A stretch of 64,000 bases of DNA from Hsuehochloa calcarea. Lineage: Eukaryota; Streptophyta; Magnoliopsida; Poales; Poaceae. Below the pieces are notes generated by a model that was given only the letters and a program-made list of their open reading frames with translations, made no database searches and had not been told where the DNA came from. Position numbers and translations under genes: made by a program. Positions within the stretch are counted from its first letter, which is position 1. The number at the start of each line of letters is the position of its first letter. Where the stretch lies: contig CM070594.1 in the NCBI GenBank assembly GCA_036346395.1, positions 17,889,385 through 17,953,384 on the forward strand, in the 5' to 3' direction. Of this stretch, positions 10,823-22,391 are shown one piece after another.

Positions 10823-13800
10823 TGTCGGACCCCCGGGGATTCACACAACCCCGAGACCCTCTGTGCATACCAAGCTAGTCCCATGATCAGTAGCTAGCTT
10901 GCACAGTTACAACAATGATGTAATCATAACCATTCAACAACGAACTAATGAGGCGCACAAAGTAATATTAATTAAAGCGGAAAGACCTTATGGTCAAGGT
11001 TCTTACAAAAGTCGCCTCACCGGCTTAGCAACAACAGAGTATCCGCGCAATGAAATCTCAAAATCGTAGAGCCCAATCGACATGCCCACAGGCAATCGAG
11101 TGGAGGACGTGACCTAGTTCGCAAAGTCTTCAAAGTAGCCTTCTTCGTAGAACTCGATATTTCCTGATTCTTCTGCTGGGACTGATCAACAAAGGGCATA
11201 AAGCCGTGAGTACATAAAGTACTCAGCAAGTCGTAGAGAAATGTATGCACATAGTATTCATGTCAGGCTTAAGCAAGGATGGCTTTATGGTTAATTTGCA
11301 GAAAGCAAGTTTAACAGTAAATACAATAATTAGATTGCAAGCAGGATTTCAAAAGAATAGTACATAGATAACCAAGTTCTTTTGAATCAAATAGTGAACA
11401 TCCCGTTCACTTCCCAACCATTCCAACCAAACGTTTCTATCGAACCACACCACATTTTTGAAAATACTACCCCTTGCGCGAAATCACCAGGCATGTCCGT
11501 AACCGGGGACACGGCTATTCGAATAGATTTTTGACACTCTGCAGAGGTTGTACAGCTTTACCCACAAGAGATAAATCACTTGTAATGTCCGTCTGACACA
11601 CTTCCGAGGGTGTGCGACTAAGTGATTACCACAAGGCCTTTACAAAGTTCCATTTTGCCTCGGTTCTGCCCGCTAAGGTTTCGCCATCACAGCCCCCTCT
11701 TGCGCCAATAAACAGCCACAACAGAACCGACTCAAAACTTTCCTAATTAATTGGCCAGGTCCGTCCCATACCGGACTTGTGGTTGCACGAGGTGACCTGA
11801 TCAATGACTTGCAAAGTTAAGTCCTTAGTTGGTCGCTCGCACAAGTCTACCACAACCCAATGTGCATTACGCACCCACTCTAGCTTCCTACCTCAAGCCC
11901 GAGCATAAATCATTTTTGTTCATACCCGACCAAATGGCAAACCCTGCCATGGCACAACATCTTTTAATAAAAGTGGCCTCACACCACTGTTCCATAGTTC
12001 CATTAGTCAAATTTCAATAATCATTGAACATGTGATCGAAAGTACCATGGTAACTAGAGCATGTCTAAGCAATAATCGCTCCCAAGTTGGTATACAATTA
12101 TGTCCAACTAGTATTAACCATCCTAAGGTGTCCAAGGATATATGCCATTCAAGGAGACATTTCATTTTCAATTTATCAAGGAGGCATAATGGCAATTTGG
12201 TAATTATCTACTCCCAAAACCATTTTTAATAAAACTAGCCATGCATGATAATTTAATACAATATACATTTGTAAAATGGGTTCAACATGGTCAAAGGCCT
12301 ACGACTTGCCTTCGTTGGCGAGGCGAGTCTTCTTGTCGTCGTCAAGAAATCTTCCAAACGCCTAATCTACACGTGCGAGAATAGCAACAAATAAATAAAA
12401 CAGCACCAAATGAACTCCAAAATTACAAAACCAGTACCAAATGAAATAGGATGAATTTATATGAATTTAGAAATTTGGATCACCCAAATCGGAGTTCGGA
12501 TGTGAAAGTTATAGCCAAAAGAAGTTTCAAATCACATAAAATGATAGATTTAGGGTTTTTCGGATTTTCGAATTATTTTTCAACCAAAAATCCGGTTTTG
12601 ACGTCGGGCCGGGCGCAACCGCTAACGCAGCAGCCCACGTGGGCGAATCGTTGACGCCTTGCGCGACGTGGCGCCACGTGGGTGACCACGTGGGCTCGGG
12701 CCGTCGAGAGAGAGAGAGAGAGAGAGAGAGACGGGAGGGCGCGGCGGCGCGGCGCCGAGCTGGGAAGACGGCGCGCGGGCGCTGGAGAAGCGGTGGCGCC
12801 GAGAACGGCGACGCGAGGCGACCGAGCCGGGAAGAAGGGAGGAGGGGCGGGCGAGGAGCGGCCGAGAAAGGAGGAGAGAGAAGAGAGAGGAGGCGAACAG
12901 GCGCGCTTTATAGAGCTCGCGGCGGAAAAGCAGCCGAGCGGCGCGGCAGCGCGGCGGAGGCGGGACAGGCACGGGCGGACGCGACGGAGGCGGACGGACG
13001 GCCTTGGCGCGGATTCGCGGCGGCGGATTCGCATGGACGGATTCACGCGACGGACGGACGAGAGAGAGAGAGAGCGCGTCGGAGACAGACAGGAGCCGTC
13101 CGATTCCGATCGGACGGTGGGAGCGAGAGGCGCGCGAAGAGAGCCGTCCGATTTCGTCGGACGGTGGGGAAAGAGGCGCGGCGAGAAGACGAAGCGGCGC
13201 CGTCCGATTTCGACGGACGGTGGGGAGCGGAAGGCGCGCGAAGCGCGAGCCGTCGATGGCGTCGGACGATCGCGATGAAAAGGGACGCGGCGAGAGACGA
13301 ACGGCGCGGCGAGCGGAAGCGGCGGATCTCGATCCAACGGTCGAAGCAAGGCGACAGGCGGCGAGAGACGTCCGATGAAGATCCAACTACCGAGGTGAAG
13401 GGGAGGCGGGAGGCGGAGGTCAAGGCGCGAGAATGGGCCGAGGCGAGGGAATGATGGTGGGCCTGGCTAGGGTTTCGCCCACGACAGAAAAAGGAATTAA
13501 AATACGTTTTGATTTTAGAAATTCAAACAAATCAAAAGCAATTTTAGAAAATAGCAAATGACTCAAAAATTCTAGAAAAATTCACGTAAATTACTTGAAT
13601 TATTCTCGGACTTAATAAAAATATTTTTAACTTTAAATTTTCTTTTTCTTTTGCAAATAAATTAATTTTTAATTTCGGGAAAAAGGAAAATGAATTTCTA
13701 AAATCCAATAAATCCAAGGAAATTCTCAAAATAATAATTTTGATTTTAAATTCCAGAAAACTCAATTAAACCAACTTTAATTTAATTGAAGTTTGGTTAA

Positions 13801-13914
13801 TTCATTTTAAACTGTAAATGAATTTTCTAAAATTTCAAATTAAGCTTTTGGCAAATAGAAACAAATGGTTCTCTTTTAAAATTTTCAAAAAACTCCGAAA
13901 AACGGGACGCTACA
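10823..13914 (-). mobile_element. Solo LTR (3092 bp), Tekay-like
   Basis: Bounded by TGTCGGACCCC and GACGCTACA, with a perfect TTTCC duplication (10818-10822, 13915-13919). It shares with the outer element's LTR a block around 11505-11760 (acggctattcgaatag, ctctgcagaggttgtac, ccgctaaggtttcgcc), so it belongs to the same group of large gypsy LTRs but a different subfamily. The middle (12600-13480) is extremely GC-rich with a (GA)n run at 12709-12732 and a minus-strand TATAAAG at 12907-12913, a likely LTR promoter. Long frames on both strands in this part come from composition. It interrupts an exon of the Tat antisense gene. Confidence 0.92.
12907..12913 (-). promoter_or_regulatory. Putative TATA box of a gypsy LTR
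   Basis: TATAAAG on the minus strand lies upstream of a CT-rich (opposite (GA)n, 12709-12732) leader within the solo LTR. This is the arrangement seen at the minus-strand promoter near 56575 and in the outer LTR (TATAAAAG near 46136-46143). Confidence 0.45.
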
Positions 13915-15110
13915 TTTCCTAAGGCAAGCAATCCTGAGGAGGAAGTGGTTGGGGAAGCCCCCGAGCCTACTTCAGTGTTGGAATCTGATTTGAATCCTGT
14001 GAAGATTGTTACTCCGTTAGCGGTGGTAGGCATCTCTGCAGATCCATAAGAGATTCCAATTTCTGAAAGGAACTCCTCCCAGACTAACAAGTTCCCTTTC
14101 TCTCCTCGATTTATCGAGGATAAGGAGCTTGATGATGCTTGGAGGAGAGTATCAGATCGTCTTGCAAAGGCGAATCCTGATAAGATTTTTGCAGATTATA
14201 ATGATGTGGCAATTCAAGTAAGTGTCCTCAACCATTCTTATAGTTTTCTTGAAGTTCACAAGAAACTTTAAATAAAAAATGCTATTCATGCAGCATATGG
14301 TTGAAAATTTTGCTGCGATCGGAGGATTAACCGATCGGATTAAGAATCTAGAGCAAAAACACTCCGAACTAGAAAGTAAGAACTTTCTTCTTAATTTGTA
14401 TTTTGCCAAGACTTTCATTTCTTCTTTTAACCATCCTCCCTTATCAAATTTGATAGATTTGGAAAAATAAAAATAAAAGAAGAAGCTTTGGCTGAAAAAG
14501 CTAGAAGAGGAAATTCAAGCTAAAAAGCGGTCGATCGAAAACTTGACGACCAGATATGAAAAATACCAGGAAAAATCCAGGAAGAAGGCCAAAGGTAACT
14601 TAATCGTAGGTTTGACTTAGTATCTCTTCTGATCCTTTTTTACCTAATATTTGTTTTGCTTATGCATAACAAAATCAAGCTTTAACCAAAGTAAAGAAAG
14701 CTTTGGAATTTGAGCAAGACAATGGTGCAGCAGTTATGTTTAACCTTGATGAACAAATTACTGCACTCAACAAAATGATCTTTGATATGGGATCAAGATC
14801 AACGTTGCCTTCCTTAAGTGATCCAATGGAAAAGGTAAATTACCTTGGCCATCTTTTGGAGAACCTTAAGGGTTTGCTCAAAACTATAAGAGATAATTAT
14901 GCCCAGTCCGTAAAGGAATCTATTGCTAGTGGAGTTAGTCTTGCTTTGGCAAAACTGAAGACGTCCGACCCCTCTATCAATCTTCAAGCTATTGAAGAGG
15001 ATTTTAACTGCTTGCCTGAGGAGGCAACCAAGTTTCTTAAGGAAGTTAAACCTCTTGGAGACAAGGTTGCAGAAGAAATGGAGGTCGGATCTCCATGCAG
15101 CAGTGACTAA

Positions 15111-15912
15111 TGGAGGGCAATCTCTAGTAGTAAAAATCCTGCAAAAAGAGAGAGTATGCAAAAAATGTGTAAAAATTTACCTTTCTCTTATCAATGAAAA
15201 AAGAATTTTTGTTTATCCAGTCGACTTATCATATATTACCCAGCTCCCGACTGTTTTATAGTAGAAGAACTTTACTATAAAAGCAGTAGGCCAAGAATAT
15301 GAACTTAAGTCTCAACCATTGTTTGAAAGTATGTACTGATTGTTGAAAAAACTGATCGTGATAATACTAGGAAACCTTTTTGGTCGGAACCAGTGTTAGG
15401 TTTCGACTAGTTGTAAATCTGTTTTTCGTAATCAAAGTACTTACTAAGATAATATATGGTCGGAAGAAAAAATGATTTTTCTTGACAAGAGGAAGTTACA
15501 TGCAAAGACAGATATAATAAACGAGAAGTGGTTTTATTTCTATGCAGTGCTCAACGCTGGTCGGAATGAACTTGCTGAGAAATGAAGATATAGATTGTAT
15601 TTCGCAATACGTATTCGTGTTCTAGTCCGACTGTCAGCGAGGATCGTAAGAAAAGGGCCGTCGCTAGGAAGCTCCTTGCAGTGGGCGGAACCACATGCGA
15701 AAAAGGAGAGACTTCGACTAGGAGGTTATTCGTGACCCGACCAGTAGCCAAACAAGAGTAGAACAGAATTTTAAAAATAAAACATATAATCTCCATTGTC
15801 TTAAGCATATGAACAGTAGTCGACCAGAGCTAACTTCTGTCATATAAATAACATCACTTTCTTTTTGAATTAATTCATTATTTATTAAACTGAATGGAAA
15901 TGAAATGAAAAT
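15111..15912. other. Spacer between the antisense gene and integrase of the Tat element
   Basis: AT-rich, no gene supported. It lies where the plus-strand antisense transcript and the minus-strand gag-pol transcript would converge. Short repeated phrases such as ggtcggaa occur. Terminators of either transcript, if present, would be here. Confidence 0.5.
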
Positions 15913-17040
15913 TTAAACAAAAAACTTACGCAATTGGTCAATGTTCCAAGAATTAGATAAAACCCTACCGTCTGACATGGCTAATCGTACCGAACCTAGT
16001 CGGGTGACTTCGACCACAATGTAAGGACCTTCCCACTTGGGAGAAAGTTTGTTGCGATTTGGTTGATTCTGAATTTTTTTAAGAACCAAATCACCTACAG
16101 CTAAGCTACGAGGTTGCACCTTATGAATGTGGTACCTTCGCATGGCTTGTTGATAGATTGTCGAACGCAACAAGACTTGGTTTCGTCGTTCCTCAAGGAA
16201 ATTGACATCGTCGAGTCGTCTTTCTTCTTGATCATTTTCATTAAAACGATCAGTGCGAGCAGAACTAATTTTTAATTCTGGAGGAAGCTTGGCTTCGGCC
16301 CCATAAACTAAAAATAATGGTGTTTCACCGGTTACATACGATCGTCGTTGTATGAACAGCCCATAAAACAGTAGGAAGTTCTTGAACCTAAGCTCCTGAT
16401 CGTTTTATTAATTGGTCGAATACTCGGCGTTTGACATCCTGCATTATGATACCATTGGCACGCTCAACTGCTCCGTTACTCTACGGATGAGCAACAAAAG
16501 CGAAATGGATTCTGATACCCAGGTCGTCGCAGAATTCCTGGAAATTACCGCTGAAAAATTGGGAACCATTGTCCGTGATTATACGACTGGGTACACCAAA
16601 TCGTGTAATCACGTTTTTTGTGAGGAACCTCTTAGCAGCCTCAGTTGTAGTTTTAACAACTAGCTCGGCTTCAATCCACTTTGTAAATGTGTCAATCATG
16701 ACGAAGAGGAATTCGAAGCCCCCGGGTGCTCTTGGGAAAGGTCCCAGAATGTCTAGTCCCCAGGTTGCAAAAGGCCAAGAAAGAGGAATTGTTTGCAGAG
16801 CTTGCGACGGCTGATGTACTTGTCGACTATGAAACTGACATTATACACACTTCGTCACCAGCCCTTTTGCATCATGAAGGGCAGTTGGCCAATAGTATCC
16901 TTGCCTGAAGGCTTTACCGACCAGTGTTCTGTAGGAATGATGTGCTCCACAGAATCCTCCACGAATTTCGGTTAGCAACTTAATGCCATCCAAGTGAGAT
17001 ATGCGTCTCATCAACACTCCATGATATCCTCATTTGTACA
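15913..17040 (-). pseudogene. Tat-type element: integrase
   Basis: Minus-strand frames contain the zinc-binding and catalytic core of a gypsy integrase, the enzyme that joins the DNA copy to the genome. Near 16800-16890 a degraded HHCC region is seen (YYWPTALHDAKG then CQFHSRQ). The core shows LDILGPFPRAPGGFEF, MIDTFTKWIEAE (first Asp), IITDNGSQFFSGNF (second Asp) and NGAVERANGI (Glu). The C-terminal tail at 15913-16170 includes LAVGDLVLKKIQ, LSPKWEGPYIVVEV and RVLSNSWNIDQLRKFFV, which ends the polyprotein. The catalytic triad is still visible, but stops (for example just before NGAVER at about 16480) and a frame change break the reading frame. Confidence 0.85.
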
Positions 17041-18370
17041 AGGTACATTCGATTAGAGTGTATGATTTGGCCTTTCGTGCTATACGATCAGCCTCTACAC
17101 TATTTTCTGGAATTAAGTCATGCTGAAGATAATTGTAGATCGATGTCATCCAATCTCTACCATGATCGTCATCGATCTGTGGAGCATCCATGTGATCATA
17201 ATCAATTGGATTGACCTGATGTGAACCATTGATGTTCTCGGAAAGCTCGACCACCGAGGGTGAATCGAGTTGCTCAAGAAAAACTCCGTGAGGCGGTGGA
17301 CCTTGTGGAGGCCATCCGTGTCAAGCGATCTGCTAGAAAGTTTTCCTTCCTAGGAATATGTTGGATCTGAAAACTGAAGAAGTGCTTTTCGAGTTTTCGT
17401 ACTTCCGCCAGATAAGACGACATCTTGGTACTTGGGCATTGATACTATTTCCCTACTTGATTCGCTACTAGTTGAGAATCGCCTTTCACTAGTAATCTGC
17501 GAATTCCGAGCGAATGAGTTGCTCGAAGTCCTGCCAGCAAACCTTCATATTCTGCTACATTGTTAGTAGCATGAAAGTTAAACTAGATGGCGTACTTAAT
17601 GTGTTCGCCAGTAGGGGATATCAAGACGACTCCAGCCCATGATCCTTTAAGCATTAATGAACTGTCAAAGTACATTGTCCACTCGTCGTGGTGCTCGTAC
17701 TCGAGTTCTTGCTTAGGTTCTGGGTTTGTCCATTCGGTATTGAATTCTGCTATTGCCTGAGACTTTATAGTTGTTCGTGAGATAAAATGGAGGTCGAACG
17801 TCCCTAGTTCATCTGCCCATTTGCTATTAGTCTTGATGATTCCCTGTTTCCAAGGACTTGGCCTAAGGGATATCCTGTAGGTACGACCACTTTGTGGGCT
17901 TGAAAGTAATGTCTTAGTTTCCTTGAAGACATAAGGAGACCATAGAGCAACTTTTGTACCTGTGGATATCTTTCCTTTGGTCCATGCAAGACTTAAACTA
18001 CGTAATATCTTGGTCGTTGAGCGTTTTCACGCTCTCGACCGATGATCAATGACAACCTGCGGCGTCGCAGCTATGTAAATCAATAGTGTTTCTCCCGATC
18101 TTGGAGAGACTAAGACCGGGGGGCTTCCAAGGTACTCTTTGAGTTTTTCAAAGGCTTCGTTGGCTTCTTTCGTCCATTCAAAACTCCCATGCTTCTGAAG
18201 AAGTTCAAGGAAAGGTAATCCCTTCTCTCCTAACCTGGTTATGAAACGACTTAGCGCTGCCATACAACCGGTTAGCTTTTGTACTTCTTTCTTTGTTGTT
18301 GGGGGCGATGTCGATTGATGGTCATTATCTTAGCCGGATTAAACCCGATACCTCTAGCCAAAACTAGGAA
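17041..18370 (-). pseudogene. Tat-type element: RNase H and connection
   Basis: This links RT and integrase. Recognisable pieces are RFITRLGEKGLPFLELLQKH with WTKEANEAFEKLKEYL near 18130-18260 (the RT-RNase H hinge of gypsy elements), a LLYGLLMSSRKLRHYFQ segment near 17900-17960, and a later acidic stretch with NYLQHDLIPENSVEADRIAR near 17070-17130. In Tat elements that last motif precedes integrase. Between 17250 and 17800 the frame is heavily interrupted. No intact RNase H active site could be read through. Confidence 0.7.
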
Positions 18371-19100
18371 ACCAAGAAGCTTTCAGTGAAACCCGAACAC
18401 ATATTTCTCCGGATTCAACTTGAGGTTATGTTTTCTCAAATTGTTGAAAGTTTCTTGTAGGTCAAGGATATGATCGCCTGCATTCATGCTTTTCACAACC
18501 AAGTCATCTACATAGGCTTCTAAATTCCGACCTACCTGCGAGCTGAAAGTTTTTTGCATTAACCTTTGAAAAGTTGCACTAGCATTCTTGAGACCAAAAG
18601 GCATCTTAACATAACAGTAAGTGCCATATGGTATGATGAAGGAAGTTTTCTCCTCATCATTTTTACTCATGTTTATCTGGTGGTACCCTAAATATGCATC
18701 TAAAAAGCTTAGCAGCTCGCACCCGGAGGTGGAGTCTACAAGCTGGTCAATACGAGGAAGGGGAAATCATCCTTCGGACAAGCTTTATTAAGATCTGTGA
18801 AGTCAATACACATTCGTTATTTTTCATTATTCTTTTTAACCATTACAGGATTGGCGAGCCATTGAGGGTGATGGACTTCACGAATAAACCCAACTTCAAG
18901 GAGCTTGTCAATCTCTGACTGTATTGCTTCCTTCCGGTCAGGTGCAAAACGCCTTAGCTTCTGCTTGACCGGCTTTTTATCAAGTTGGAGAGCTAACCTG
19001 TGCTCGATCACTTCCCTAGGGACTCCGGGCATGTCGGACGCTTGCCAAGCGAAAACATCCTGGTTTGCTCGGAGGAAAGAGACGAGCGACTCTTCCTACT
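18371..19100 (-). pseudogene. Tat-type element: reverse transcriptase
   Basis: The RT palm/finger order is clear on the minus strand. It runs from AWQASDMPGVPREVIEHRL near 19010-19055, through EAIQSEIDKLLEVGFIRE and HHPQWLANPVMVKK (about 18820-18950) and DLNKACPKDDFPLPRID, to MPFGLKNASATFQRLM and the catalytic YVDDLVVKS (YVDD at about 18501-18514). LRKHNLKLNPEKYVFG follows near 18390. A stop separates the segment ending at 18817 from MCIDF, and the frame shifts again near 18700, so no complete enzyme is encoded. Confidence 0.85.
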
Positions 19101-20930
19101 TAAGGTTGAGTCCTTCTCCGATCAGTAACTTCGGAACTGACCTGTCGATGTCTCCCAACCTGGCGTCTCTCAGAGAAACGCCTTTGTTGAGGGGCACCTC
19201 TTTTGTCTGATCGAAGGGTTTGGGTGTCAATTTTGGTGCAGGTGCTTGACTGGTCGAGTCGGCCAAGCAGGCGATTTTCTTTGCCGAAGGAGATTACGGT
19301 GTCCGACCACCTCGAAGGCTTGATGCTGATCAGAGATTCTGCTAGGTTGACCTCCCTCTCCACGGCTTTCAGATGACGTCGCGAGTCGTACGATGAAGAT
19401 CCTCCAAAGATCATGTTGACTGTGTGCCGAGGTTCTTGGTATTCCATCTCCTCGTCGCCATCTTTATCCTTTTTGGAGCTGGCCTCCCCCAATTCTTGTA
19501 TTGAGGGAAGCGGCCTTTACCTGCATAGTAATCTTCCAACTTCTTTTACTAGACACGGCAGGTGTGCAGATCGTGCCCAGCCTGTTGGTGAAGCGGGCAC
19601 CATTTCTTACTCTTTTTATATCCATCGGTCGGAATCATTGCTTTGCCTTGACCGGTATAGTCCCTCTTACCTTTGGTAAGCTTTTCCGGGACCACTAAGA
19701 CCTCCTCCGTCTTGCGATGCTTCTTTTTCTTGAGAACTTTCTTATTCTTCTTCCCAGGCTCTTCTAAACCAGATTGAGGAGTTTTGTCTTTTCGATCTAT
19801 AGCTTCGCTCCATTCGACTGCCTCACTAGCAGCTGCATATTTATCCGCCATATCGAATAGTCTGGCGGTTGTTCGTGGGGTATTCATAGCTATATCCTCC
19901 GTGAACCTCCGGTTCCTCAATCCTGCCTTGAATGCCTGAATCACAGAAGATTCTACAATCTCGGGTATGGAATTACGAACCTGGCTGAACCTCTTGATGT
20001 ACTGTCGGAAAGTTTCTTTTGGGTACTGCTGGATCCGATGTAGATCATCTTCCTTCCCTGGGCGGTCGTACGTACCCTGGAAATTCACGATTAAGAGATC
20101 GCAGAGCTGTTCCCAAGTGCAGATTGATCCGACCGGCTGGTTAAGTAACCATGACCGGGCAGATCCTTCTAACACCGTAGGTAGGTAATTGGCCATTACG
20201 TTTTCATCACCACCAGCCGCTCTGATGGCGGTGATATAGATCTAGAGAAATTCTAACAGGTTCTGAGACCCATTGAATTTGTCCATGTTGGCCGGTCGAA
20301 ATCGGTTAGGTCAACGCACAGCCTGGAATCCTGTAGAGAAAGCTCGGCAGCCTGTGACTGATTCAGGGTGTCTTCTTTGGAAAGGAGCAGGATAGTGATC
20401 GGTTGGGGACCGGTTCCTTAGATTAGAGAACTGAGGCTCCGGCGTCCCGGCCTGATCGTGAGCATTGTGATGCTCTCGATCACCTGCCTGGTTCAAACGA
20501 TGTCGAAGATTGTTCGGATCAAGCGAATGACCCTCTCGACGAGAGGAAGGTGTATTTGTTCAGAACAATCTCCTTCTCTCATGACTCATTGGTTGGAAAC
20601 GTCGAGGAGGTTGCGGTATTGATTGATTTCCAACATAAGCATGTTGCCCTCCGCCAAGGGAAGAACGCTGGGACGAAGTCATGGTTTGACTTTGCGGTGT
20701 CCTCCGTTCTCGGTATTCTTCCGTACACTGTACGGTTTGTTGGAGAATCTCCGACACTTGTCCTACCAATTGGACAAAAACAGTATTATTTAAAATATCA
20801 CGAATGCGCTGCAGATTCTGTACCGTTATGGATGGTCTCGGAGGATTCATCGAGGTTGTTGGCGTTCGCAGATCCGAACCTTCTCTTAACCTCGTGCCTG
20901 GCCGCACTTGGCCTGTCATTCTCGGTGGGG
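19101..20930 (-). pseudogene. Tat-type element: gag (protease region largely missing)
   Basis: The capsid-type retrotrans_gag domain spans about 19650-20196: LEGSARSWLLNQP, WEQLCDLLIVNFQGTY, ETFRQYIKRFSQVRN, and then RTTARLFDMADKYAAASEA. A basic linker and a Cys/His knuckle (WCPLHQQAGHDLHTC, near 19555) follow. The N-terminal part (20560-20919) is Pro/Gln/Arg-rich. Downstream, HTVNMIFGGSSSY (about 19400-19430) normally leads into an aspartic protease. Here the sequence passes within about 200 bp to the segment preceding RT, and no D-S/T-G protease motif was found, so an internal deletion is inferred. Several frame changes occur. Confidence 0.8.
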
Positions 20931-21740
20931 CTGAACCAGGTGAATTAACTGATGGACGTCCATCAGCTCTGTTGCCTCTGGTAGCTGGTGCTTGATTGCT
21001 CGCGCCATTTCCATCAACACGTGGTGGTGAGGTAGCGGGTGCAGGACCGTACAGGGCATTGCGATCAGTATTTTCGATAGCATTGACTTCGTGTTTCCAG
21101 CATCAATCCTCCGAAGAGTTTCAACTGTACTCAGTGGAGAGCTTCCTAGTACTTCTACGGACACTTCCACGACGGAGACCGGTCGGAGATGAGAACCTCT
21201 TGAGGCCTCGTGGTGGACTCGGCTGATCTGGCGAATCGCGATCGTATCTTGAGCTTTTCATCCCCACTCGGCCCATGGCGGTGAGGGTTTATCGGCGCCG
21301 TTACGGATGTCGGTTGGCTCACGGAATTCCGAAGCCGTGGGTGAATACCTATCAACCATGATGGTGTCGAGAGTGTATTGACTCTCGGATTGCAGAGCTG
21401 AAAATTCATCACCTTTTTGCGGTCGGAAAGACCGGGCTTGGAAGGATTTTGGACATTCGGCGATCGGAATGTCACATCCCTCGAAGCTCCACTTGTTGCG
21501 ATGGTGCGTCCTCATCCATTGCTCGACTTGGCGTTGTCGACTTGCGAACCAGCAGAGGAGGAAGAGGACGACGTCCAATCACCCTGCATGGCCTGGATGC
21601 AGGCGTCCATATCGAGGTTGGAGTAGTCGTCCAGATCGAATCAATTCTCCTCGTCCCAAGTTGCTGCCATGATCTCATGAACAGAAGGATGGGCGAGAAT
21701 TTAATCAGCAAAGAATTCCTTTAGAAGATTTGCGCCTTCT
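20931..21740 (-). other. 5' leader of the Tat-type element
   Basis: Lies between the primer site and gag. Short minus-strand frames exist (for example 21258-21578 and 20916-21170) but are broken and match nothing I recognise. Confidence 0.5.
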
Positions 21741-21760
21741 TCCCCACGGACGACGCCAGA
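21741..21760 (-). promoter_or_regulatory. Primer-binding site of the Tat-type element
   Basis: Directly after the 5' LTR the minus strand reads TCTGGCGTCGTCCGTGGGG. A TGGCG(C/T)CGTC... start is usual for the tRNA primer site of Tat/Athila elements; the exact tRNA cannot be settled from sequence alone. Confidence 0.65.
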
Positions 21761-22391
21761 TGTCGACGATCAAATCGTCGATCTTATGAATATATAAATG
21801 AAAAAGAGGAAAATGGCGCGTATCTTCTAGAAAGTAGTGATACTGCTCTTTATTGCTTTGAACTGGCTATTACAAAGGGTGTATATAACTTAGACTAAAA
21901 ACTAATTTGGAAGTACAAGACTCTTGAGGGTGTCTCCCAAATGATCTTTAACTTCAGTTCGCATTCCTCCTTATGTAGTTGATGAAGGGTTGACAGTTGT
22001 CTCTAGAGGAGACGCCTGTTCGGGAAACAACGCGTCTGGTAGAAGAGAGGTGTCAGTTGATAATGTATCAACTATCGTGCGGTTATACATCAATGAGTCA
22101 TGTAACCGTACTCCAGTATCGTAGCGTCGCGTGGTATGGAACATATAGTACATGTTCCATTCGTCAAACGGTAAAGCATATGTCTGGTCGTAGATCCAGA
22201 CATCAGTTCAAAACCTTGTGAGCATTTGACTGGTCGGAAACTAGGTTTGGAACCATGTTCGACTAGATTGGGTACTATGTAACCTCTGGAATTTTTACGA
22301 CCAGTGAGGTCGTTAGCCTTAGGGTTTACGACCATGAAGACGTATGGTCTTTATATACTAAAATAATAAATAGAGGTTTTAATCCTCGTCA
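21761..22391 (-). repeat. 5' LTR of the Tat-type element
   Basis: 631 bp, bounded by TGTCGACGATC and CCTCGTCA, closely similar to 5933-6581 apart from an 18-bp deletion and scattered substitutions. Confidence 0.9.

Larger units (their letters stand above)
6919..15110 (+). pseudogene. Antisense spliced gene of the Tat-type element (Transposase_28/PF04195-like)
   Basis: This gene runs opposite to gag-pol. It opens at ATG 6919 (MSDLIT) and, through frameshifts, shows LERLGYYLTE and later SWKKSWFYMKN near 7330, both recalling the putative gypsy-type transposon family PF04195. After a solo LTR (7810-10117) come exons at about 10370-10653 and 10742-10822. A second solo LTR (10823-13914) interrupts that exon, which resumes at 13920-14217. 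Further exons lie at about 14294-14375, 14463-14594 and 14680-15110 (stop TAA). Donors (gtaagt, gtatgt) and cag acceptors are visible at several boundaries. The C-terminal exons are Lys/Glu-rich and probably coiled coil (SIENLTTRYEKYQ; ALTKVKKALEFEQD). One internal stop follows VVGISADP near 14047. The function is unknown. Confidence 0.65.
5933..22391 (-). mobile_element. Tat-type Ty3/gypsy retrotransposon with antisense gene
   Basis: The element starts TGTCGACGATC and ends CCTCGTCA at both LTRs (5933-6581 and 21761-22391). The target duplication is TTATA (5928-5932) against CTATA (22392-22396), one mismatch. It interrupts the integrase of the outer gypsy element: the coding sequence on its two sides continues across it. 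Minus-strand order is leader, gag, RT, RNase H, integrase. A spliced gene runs in the opposite direction between integrase and the 3' LTR. That layout, with a polypurine tract close to AAAGTTCGGGGGC, is typical of the Tat lineage (RIRE2/Retand/Grande group). Two solo LTRs sit inside the antisense gene. Minus these insertions the element is about 11 kb. Confidence 0.88.

Noticed and set aside
12573..13454. Long overlapping open frames on both strands (up to about 270 residues)
   Set aside because: They lie in the GC-rich middle of a solo LTR, are Arg/Ala/Glu- or Ser/Pro-rich on opposite strands, and match no family. Composition explains them.
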